This document shows, piece by piece, positions 56,885-64,000 of a DNA stretch of 64,000 bases (the stretch's first letter is position 1; every line of letters begins with the position of its first letter). The position numbers were made by a program, and so were the translations under genes. Source of the stretch: Manduca sexta (Eukaryota > Arthropoda > Insecta > Lepidoptera > Sphingidae); the NCBI RefSeq assembly GCF_014839805.1, contig NC_051126.1, forward strand, positions 10,858,609-10,922,608, given 5' to 3'. The notes under the pieces were generated by a model. The model had not been told where the DNA came from and did not search any database. It saw nothing but the letters and a program-made list of their open reading frames with translations.

Positions 56885-58011
56885 CTAGCTTTTGCCCGCG
56901 GCTCCGCCCACGTTATAAAGTTTTTCAGGCTAAAGTTTTCCGTTATAAAAGTAGTAGTTTCCAGGGAGCCTTTGTTCTTCCCGGGGTCTCAAACTGTCTC
57001 CATACCAAATTTCATCTTAATACGTAGGGTAATTTTTGAGTTTAACACGTTCAGGCAGACAGATGCAGCGGGGGACTTTGTTTTATAATATATTTTTTTA
57101 GAACTTTTTAAGAGGAACAATCCCGTCGTACATCATTGTTGCATAACTTTAACCGTTTACTCAGCGCACGCAACGGAAGCTCTCAAAACTAATAAATTGT
57201 CCCCGTTTTTGCAACATGTTTCATTACTGCTCCGCTCCTGTTGGTTATAGCGTGATGATATATAGCCTATAGCACTCCACAAATAAAGGGCTATCCAACA
57301 CAAAAAGAATTTTTCAGTTCAAGCTGGTAGTTCCTGAGATTAGCCATTACTGCTCCGCTCCTATTGGGTATAGCGTGATGATATATAGCCTATAGCACTC
57401 CACGAACAAAGGGCTATCCAACACAAAAAGAATTTTTCAGTTTGGACCGGTAGTTCCTGAGATTAGCCATTACTGCTCCGCTCCTATTGGGTATAGCGTG
57501 ATGATATATACTCTATAGCACTCCACGAATAAAGGGCTATCCAACGCAAAAAGAATTTTTCAGTTTGGACCGGTAGTTCTTGAGATTAGCCGTTACTGCT
57601 CCGCTCCTATTGGGTATAGCGTGATGATATATAGCCTATAGCACTCCACGAACAAAGGGCTATCCAATGCAAAAAAAAAAATTCAGTTTAGACCGGGAGT
57701 TCCTGATATTAGCCATTGCTGCTCCGCTCCTATTGGGTATAGCGTGATGATATATAGCCTATAGCACTCCACGAACAAAGGGCTATCCAACGCAAAAAGA
57801 ATTTTTCTGTTTGGACCGGTAGTTCCTGAGATTAGCCATTACTGCTCCGCTCCTATTGGGTATAGCGTGATGATATATAGCCTATAGCACTCCACGAACA
57901 AAGGGCTATCCAACGCAAAAAGAATTTTTCAATTTGGACTGGTAGTTCCTGAGATTAGCGCGTTCAAACAAACAAACAAACAAACTCTTCAGCTTTATAT
58001 AATAGTATAGA
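56885..58011 (-). mobile_element. Intact non-autonomous Helitron, 1127 bp
   Basis: On the minus strand it starts TCTATACTATTATATAAAGC after an A (58,012 complement) and ends with a hairpin and GCTAG before a T (56,885). Both termini and the A/T target fit a Helitron. It contains six 123-bp units against three in the copy at 21,118. The 3' 200 bp are shared with the chimeric copy at 36,507. It needs Rep/helicase from elsewhere. Confidence 0.85.
57222..57960 (-). repeat. 123-bp tandem array, six units
   Basis: Units start at 57,222, 57,345, 57,468, 57,591, 57,714 and 57,837 (cattactgctccgctcct or close variants). Each includes ggtatagcgtgatgatat, agcactccacgaacaaaggg and gtagttcctgagattagcc. 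Spacing is exact. Units differ by a few substitutions. Confidence 0.9.
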
Positions 58012-58592
58012 TTGTTCTAATAATATTTCGTAAAAAATATTACGTTACGTACATTTATTTTGAGAAATACTCCGATAAATAGTACCTACCAATGATAAAA
58101 GGCATGTCTCATATTATGTAACAGTTAACGTATAAGACAAGTAATTTATATGATAATAGTACTCTTTTGATTACCTTTTATTCGGGAGCATTACGTTTGT
58201 ATTTGAAAGGCCTTTATTATATTCTATGTATAAACGTTTATTCAAACATGGTGACTAGCACTTATAAAAACTCCTGCAAAGGAAAGTCGACCGTCTTGCA
58301 TATATCATTTCACTTAGAATTAACATGTTACGTGTGTTAACATGTTTTCCTTCCCCTACATATTTAGATCAAAGTTTTTATGTAAAATCTAATTACTTGT
58401 TACTCGGGTGACCTTTAAATATCAGTAGAGTGAACACGAAGGGTACACCTATTAGTTAATTAGATTTTCTTATGCTAATACGAAAAATACACTACCTAGC
58501 TAATATTTACATTTTGTCGGATATTTCAAGTGTAAAACTGTTTTTTATACTGACATGACATAGTGACGGAAGAGGACTCTAGATAGTGATAA
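58012..58592. other. AT-rich noncoding DNA
   Basis: The phrase near 58,158-58,195 (tagtactcttttgattacc, ttcgggagcatta) matches loosely the hairpin region at 22,459-22,500, so a common unknown repeat may lie at both places. Confidence 0.35.
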
Positions 58593-58743
58593 TTGACGAG
58601 GGGTATTACTCGCCAGTCGACACAATTATGCCGGCTTGTTTCAACTGGATATACACACGATCCCAGAACACTTCTTAGGCCGATATGGCAGGTTTTGTGT
58701 ACGGTGGTCGCTATCTTGCTGGATGCAAATATCCTACCACCAG
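58593..58743 (-). mobile_element. Repeat E, 5' part
   Basis: It has ccagtcgacacaattatgcc, tttcaactggatatacac and gtacggtggtcgctatc, and ends atcctaccaccagc. The terminal hairpin and tail are missing. Confidence 0.7.
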
Positions 58744-59391
58744 CACTTCTCTGTCTTTCTGTTTTATTTGCCGTGCCAATATAAAAAATAACTACTAGTC
58801 CAGTAATTATTATTAAGTGCAATAAGTACCTAATAATTATAATTAATGGAATAGCGTGTGTTCTTAGAAATGAGAGGCTTCAAATTAAAAGAGGCCGGCG
58901 ATATACGATCTCGCCGACTACGATGTGATAATGTTTATAGCGACATAAAGGAGGTGTGATAGATCTATATAAATTATTTATTGTACTTAGAATATGGCAA
59001 AATTTGGATTGTTTGAAAGACTAATACGTTGATGCATTGGTCTCTCGATCAAACATGAAATTAAAACGACATTGAGTTAGGAGTCGCGTTTTTTTTTGGA
59101 AGATACTAAGGTGTTAACTAATCGCTTCAGAACACTACTACAATTAATGATTTCTTATGTTTACGCGAATATTAGACCGCTACTACGACTCTTACACGAA
59201 CGGAGAAATAAACGAAAAATAGTTGTACTGTACATACATACCTACAATCTAGGAGGAAAATAAATGATCACTCACGCTAGCAAATAGCATATTCCATTGC
59301 GCTCTTTATATGTCTGAGGGTGTAGGTTAAAAAAAGATTTTATAACCATGAATGTATGTAACACCTACTCTGTATTAAATACTAGCTTTTG
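58744..59391. other. Noncoding DNA
   Basis: Nothing recognised. Confidence 0.35.
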
Positions 59392-59456
59392 TTCGCGACT
59401 CCGCCCGCGTGAAAATGTTTTCTAGGATAAAATCCCGCTATATATATTCCCGGGGT
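59392..59456 (-). mobile_element. Helitron 3' end fragment
   Basis: It starts CTAGCTTTTGTTCGCGACTC after an A, then ccgcccgcgtgaaaatg and a cccgggg block. The rest of the element is absent. Confidence 0.6.
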
Positions 59457-59469
59457 AGAAAGAGCGATT

Positions 59470-59960
59470 GCAAGGATCGGTAGAGAGTGGGCAAGGAAAT
59501 GAGAGAAGGCTGTAAACTTACTAGATGGTTAAAAGAAAGGGAAATGCTCGCGGTCCCTTATAGGCCTCAATGTGAATTTACAACCACAAGTTATACACGC
59601 TTATCTGTGGGCCTTTTTTTAACACGGGGAAATCCGTTTACGCATTTCTGCCGGACTCGCCGGTATAAACCGTCCTACCGACTAAAACCCCGCCTCTCGA
59701 CTTCGACTCTCACTCCCTAATATCGAAAGCCGCGGGGTGCGCAAGTGCGTGCAACCGCAACCTTCGCAGGATTGGGCTCTTGGGCAGAGCCTCTCACCAT
59801 CCAAGATATGCGACCTTGGTAAAATCATACGAGGCATCTAATATAGCAGTCAAGCCTCTTGAGCATTATTTACCCGATATCGGGCTACCCGTCCGCCACC
59901 TAAGGATTGCGGAAAATCATTCTCCGCTAAAACTAAAGAGTACACAAGTAAGTTAGAAAA
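59470..59960. other. GC-rich unassigned segment
   Basis: About 490 bp with clearly higher G+C than the flanks (acggggaaatccgtttacgc, cggactcgccggtataaacc, agccgcggggtgcgcaag). A 77-codon frame (59,487-59,720) has no domain. The block lies between a Helitron end and a SINE A piece and occurs once in this window. It may be part of a larger mobile element or a gene relic. Confidence 0.4.
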
Positions 59961-59964
59961 AAAA

Positions 59965-60117
59965 AGAAATTTTGCCATGGGATAGTGACAAAAATCCAAA
60001 CTCCGAGCTGTTACTGAGCGGAAAGACCTAAAATCATTTTACCCGAACCAGATTTGAACCCGAGACCTCAACATAGCAGTCGTATCGCAGCACAACTATA
60101 CCACCAAAGCATCCAAG
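59965..60117 (-). mobile_element. SINE A, 5' half
   Basis: It carries aactccgagctgttactgag, accagatttgaacccgag and cacaactataccaccaaagc. The tail half is missing. Confidence 0.65.
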
Positions 60118-60584
60118 GGGAAGTTAAACGAATTATATCTATAAACCCGTATTAATAAAGTTAAAAACCAACCACATCACCATTAATTAACAGAGCGTGG
60201 AGACGCGTAACCGCAACAATTCACTCAGATAGAAACCGCTTTCTCTTGATCCGCGGATTTTGTGTCGAACGCTATCGAGTTTGCTTCGGATTTACTGTGT
60301 AAGTAAATTAGGGGAACTAAAGTCCGTAATTACACTACGCTAGTCTATTAGATATTGTTTATATGTAACAATGACACTTATTATAATGTTGTTAGAGTAG
60401 CAATTGCCGTGCCGACGAGGAATAAACGTTCAAAGGCGATGTAATTTATTATTAGCACAGAATCCTAATTTATCAGTATTACTGGTGAATAGATGTATCA
60501 AATAAACGTAGTTGTGATAAATAAACTAAAATAAAAATATACTCGACTGAAATAGTTTGGAATAAGGAACGAAATTTGTTGATA
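60118..60584. other. Noncoding DNA with a donor-like site
   Basis: A GC-richer block at about 60,190-60,297 ends at a good splice-donor match (actgt then gtaagt, about 60,298). No ORF supports an exon. Confidence 0.3.
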
Positions 60585-60615
60585 GTAGGATATATTTTAT
60601 ATCCGCCCGGGTATC
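60585..60615 (+). repeat. Repeat E, 5' stub
   Basis: Only tagtaggatatattttatat and ccgcccgggta remain, then unrelated DNA. Confidence 0.6.
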
Positions 60616-60617
60616 GG

Positions 60618-60915
60618 AAGAAGAAAATGAAAGCCAAACATATCTACGTACTTATTGATAGAATATGCTACTGATATAATAATAATCCTTAGATGTGAAC
60701 GCAAAAATCTGCCAATTAATTAATTACACCGTCAAAAACTAAAAATCAAGGCCGCTTCCGATAGTAATCAGTAGATCTAACAGACAATTTGAGTCACTCC
60801 ACTCGAGTATGCGAAACGAGAAATCTACGAGTGCGAGAATCTGCAGCTGCTATCGCTGGAATCAAACAGGATGACAATAAACCATACAATATGATTTGAT
60901 TCCTTCCTAATCGAA
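60618..60915. other. Noncoding DNA
   Basis: Nothing recognised. Confidence 0.35.
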
Positions 60916-60917
60916 TT

Positions 60918-61240
60918 TCAATCACGGCGGTCAATCTCAATGGAGATCAGCCAAGTACGCAGGAGATATAATGCACAAGTGTGTGCGCAGTACACAGGTG
61001 CAATCTTTGTTTCTTCACTTACATAGTCCGGTGAGATTCGGTGATCTCTATCAGGCACAAGATCAACGGCTTTACGTAATTTCCGACGGCACGGGGGTAT
61101 CACACCGCCGACTTCATAACGTAGTACGAGTAATTTTTAAGATGGAAAAACTAATCACAATTATTTTTGCCCGACCCGGGTTCCAACCCAGGACTGTAAG
61201 GCGGTAGTCGTACTCGTACTACGCCACCGAGGCAGTCAAT
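60918..61240 (-). mobile_element. SINE G, full length
   Basis: The head is well kept (complement of cgacccgggttccaaccc and actacgccaccgaggcag). The body includes caacggctttacgtaattt and gggggtatcacaccgcc. It aligns with 52,522-52,862. Confidence 0.75.
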
Positions 61241-62825
61241 ATACAACATAATCAAAACAAGGAAACACAGAACAAATGAGGGTCCTTTTATTAAAATTTA
61301 CAACCTCTTTGATCTTTTAGCTTTAAAGTGAAGCATCGCGCATTTATTGTGATTTAGCAGTCACAATATCGCACACCCGTCGGGAGACGTTTACATCGTG
61401 CGGCAGAGACGGGAATAATGAGAAGAAAATTAATAAATGGGATTACAAAAGATCTTATTATGGCCATTTCCCGCAGCACCGCCTTTTCGGAACAATAATT
61501 AGTGGAAGGGAGAGCCGCTAAATTTCACTGACGCGGTCGTTTCGTGAACACGTTTTTAAAGGATAGGTGGAAGTGTTCAGTTAATAAAACCTAGTATTAC
61601 TTGGTGGTGACTAGAACGCTGGTCTTGGGATACTGTTCTTTATTGTTAAAAGGTATTGCTAGCGGCTTCGCTCTTGTGATAACCCTTTCCCGTTACCAAA
61701 AATTCCTAAATCATCCTAACGATCCATAACTCCATCTGTACGCCGGCAGCGCAATCTATTTAAAATTACTATTTAACACAGAAGCGAATTATCAGGGTAA
61801 AACGTAGCCTAGGTATATCATAAGCCTAGATCTGATCATTGTGTACCAAACTTCAATCAATCCGTTCAAGGGTTACAACGTTTACTTTTAACAAACATCC
61901 AAAAATTTCACATAAATTCGGATTTAAAAAAATAGTAAGAGAAAAATAATGATTTAAAAATATTACCTAAAAGTCATCTATCATTCTACTATACCCAGTA
62001 AAACATTGATACAATACGAAATAATAATAATTTTACCAAAAAACAATCACAAAATATTTTACAAAGCAATATTCAAAGATAAAACAGTGCTCATTAAACA
62101 TTATTAATAACCATTCCGTAAAGGGTATTCAGGACGGTAAATGTATTTAAGACAGAATTATAACGTGCCCAGTCCTTGTCCTAATTAGACTACGAGTAAG
62201 TACGCTCAGTGGGTACTCACGAAGGCTGTTTATTTAATGTAATCGTTTTCGCCTCTTAATTTTTGCTTCGTCTAAAATTTGTTACCGCCAAGAGCAGTTT
62301 GCTTCCGAAAATAACATTAAAATGAATCCGTAATTAAAAGTTGTGTTAAAATAATTATACACATAATTTAGATTTAAATGAGCGGAAGGGATTTTATTGA
62401 GAAACATACAGCCGTGTTGGTTGAGTGTTTATTGAAATGTATTTATGGTTATATTACATTCGTTTGTGATTTTTTTAGCAAAATTATATTTATATTGGGA
62501 CAGGTCAAGCAATTTCAGATTTACAAAATGTTTTTTAAGTTTTTTTGCTAATAAAAGGGAGTAAATCATTTATTCCGTTTAAGGTATTAGAAATACAAAA
62601 TCATCTTCACCTACGCTTACAAAAGGAATGATAAATATTCGACAAAATTTTAGGACTATTATAATTCATATTTATTGAAGACACATTGTGCCTATGAAAA
62701 TTGCATCTATATCAAATAAAAAAACTCATACTTTAATCCATGCGTCGAATAAATTGTAAAAAAATGAGTACTAATTTAATACTATAACGTCAAATAAAAT
62801 TTATTTGAAGTTTATGAACCAAACC
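61241..62825. other. Noncoding DNA with one Helitron-like remnant
   Basis: At 61,669-61,900 the order gctagcggcttcgctc, ggtaaaacgtagcctagg and caatcaatccgttcaagg suggests a worn minus-strand Helitron-like repeat. A GC-richer part at 61,370-61,560 is unassigned. The rest is AT-rich. Confidence 0.35.
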
Positions 62826-63149
62826 GTGGTGGTAAGTCTCTACTGTCTCGTACTTAAGAGTCCGCCTGGGTAGGTACCACCGCAATGTCTACTTCTGCCG
62901 CCAAGCCGCAGTGTATAGTCACTGTTGTGTTCCGGTTTAAAGGAAATTGCAGCTAAGCTATAGTTACACTGGCTACAATGTAGGCTAGCCAGTGTAGCTA
63001 AGTTAGACTTAACATTTCATGTCTCAGGATATACCAAACAATACTTTGTAATTTAAGTTGTTGGATGGTATTTCTATTGCTTATGGGCGGTCGTAACCCT
63101 TCCATCAGACGAACAACAAGCTCGTTTCATAATTCAAAACAATAAAGAA
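62826..63149 (+). mobile_element. Repeat C, near full length
   Basis: It has ccgtggtggtaagtctc, gtccgcctgggtaggtacc, tacttctgccgccaagc, gttggatggtatttc and tcagacgaacaacaagc, and ends caataaagaa. The centre contains an extra copy of a short phrase (cactggctacaatg and ggctagccagtgtagc), which makes a local inverted repeat. Confidence 0.8.
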
Positions 63150-63659
63150 GGCCCTGAAACATTAACATAGTAGCTTACTACATTAGTTATTTGATATCAC
63201 GGTATATTTAATATTTATCAGTGAAAACTTTACTGGTCTCTGTATCAGTCATAATGCCAATTATTTTATAAGTTAATGTAAGTAAATTGTACTGTTTGTT
63301 TTCCAAATGAAATAGACATAAAAACTAGTAGTGTGTACATTTTATCTCTCAAGCAATAGCCATATTATATAGTAAGGTACATTACCGCTGGAACAGGCTC
63401 CAGAAACGACATGAAACGTTTATAAGGTCAATGAGGCGGGCAATCTTCAATAACTTATTTTAACGTTCGCAGCTGGGCACCGAAGCCCGTTCCGCAAAAG
63501 AGACCGCTAAGGGACGCTTCAAATCATACGATCACGTAACGATTACGATCTTTCTATAAAAATTGCAACATTAATTTAAAAACGGTAAATATTAAAAAAT
63601 ACGATGTTTCAAACGCATTTTCCATAGCTTTTTTCTTTTATACCTTTAAATTTTCTCAA
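63150..63659. other. Noncoding DNA
   Basis: Nothing recognised. Confidence 0.35.
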
Positions 63660-63770
63660 AAAGTAAAGCTGAAAAGTATTCGATACGTCGGGAGAAAATT
63701 ATAAAAACCGCGATAAAATCCGCAAAATAGTTTGATTTTAACACATTTTTATGTTAAAGTTGTATTTACG
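63660..63770 (+). mobile_element. MITE F, right arm
   Basis: It reads gtattcgatacgtcgggag, aaaattataaaaaccgcg and ataaaatccgcaaaat. The left arm is missing. Confidence 0.55.
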
Positions 63771-63829
63771 GCAATGTAAGGGTGCAAAATATGTAGGTAA
63801 TTTAAATATAGATCATTATTATTGCACAA

Positions 63830-63900
63830 CTAGCTTTTGCTCTTAATTTAACCCACGTAAAGCTTGTTCTCGGATAAAACCAGACTATGATACTCAGGGT
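63830..63900 (-). mobile_element. Helitron 3' end fragment
   Basis: It starts CTAGCTTTTGCTC after an A, followed by acccacgtaaagc and ctcggataaaacc. The hairpin is diverged. Confidence 0.5.
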
Positions 63901-64000
63901 TAATGCAGATTCCTATTACTGAGAACAATTCTTAATATTAGGAGTTTTAGAGACTACTGTAGACTCAAAAATATGTATATTATTTCTCTTAATAATATAA

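Noticed and set aside
57222..57960. Regular repeats as a CRISPR array
   Set aside because: The 123-bp units are contiguous without spacers, lie inside a Helitron, and the DNA is eukaryotic.
1..64000. Whole window as a piRNA cluster
   Set aside because: Mixed, nested transposon fragments on both strands are compatible with one, but ordinary lepidopteran intergenic DNA looks the same. Only small-RNA data could decide.

Overview
This window looks like nuclear DNA from a moth or butterfly (Lepidoptera). The evidence is high A+T, no dense genes, one LINE whose ORF1 carries the FP domain typical of lepidopteran LINEs, many tRNA-derived SINEs of lepidopteran type, and Helitrons ending in a GC-rich hairpin plus CTAG. 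I cannot name a species. I see no host protein-coding gene that I can support. Almost every open frame is short and either chance or a reading of a repeat. The best hint of a host gene is a GC-richer block near 30,566-30,935 that could be an untranslated first exon.

The main coding feature is a degenerate LINE (CR1/jockey group) on the + strand at about 37,531-41,574. It has ORF1 (coiled coil plus FP-like domain), ORF2 (endonuclease plus reverse transcriptase with a YADD box), a 3' UTR and 27 A's. ORF1 has one frameshift and one stop, ORF2 has four frameshifts, and the 5' end is missing.

The rest is a layered repeat landscape. I name the families by letter. A is a tRNA-derived SINE with a CCCC-TTCG-GGG hairpin near its tail. 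B is a second tRNA-derived SINE with an ATT-rich tail. C is an A-tailed LINE-3'-end-like repeat. D is a repeat containing CCGATTCCTACCGG. E is an about 240-bp repeat with several hairpins, present at twelve places. F is an inverted-repeat MITE. G is a third tRNA-derived SINE. Helitron copies and ends lie on both strands, including two members with 123-bp tandem arrays (three and six units) and a chimeric member with a different 5' end. One hAT-type MITE, two further TIR elements and one possible solo LTR are also present.

Layout: 0-1 kb is a pile of three SINEs; 1-8 kb holds MITEs, E copies and Helitron-like remnants; 8-17 kb holds nested SINE, D and Helitron insertions and a fresh 124-bp tandem duplication; 17-22.5 kb holds SINEs and Helitrons; 22.5-25.6 kb is almost empty AT-rich DNA; 25.6-31.6 kb is mixed repeats with the candidate exon and an intact SINE A; 31.6-37.3 kb holds Helitron ends, the hAT insertion and the chimeric Helitron; 37.5-41.6 kb is the LINE; 41.6-44.3 kb holds a foldback segment and B/E copies; 44.3-50 kb is sparse, with a perfect palindrome and the possible LTR; 50-64 kb holds Helitrons and SINEs.

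Four nested insertions with visible target-site duplications let the order of events be read: B into A, D into C, A into a Helitron, and hAT into E. Family names and boundaries come from eye alignment only.
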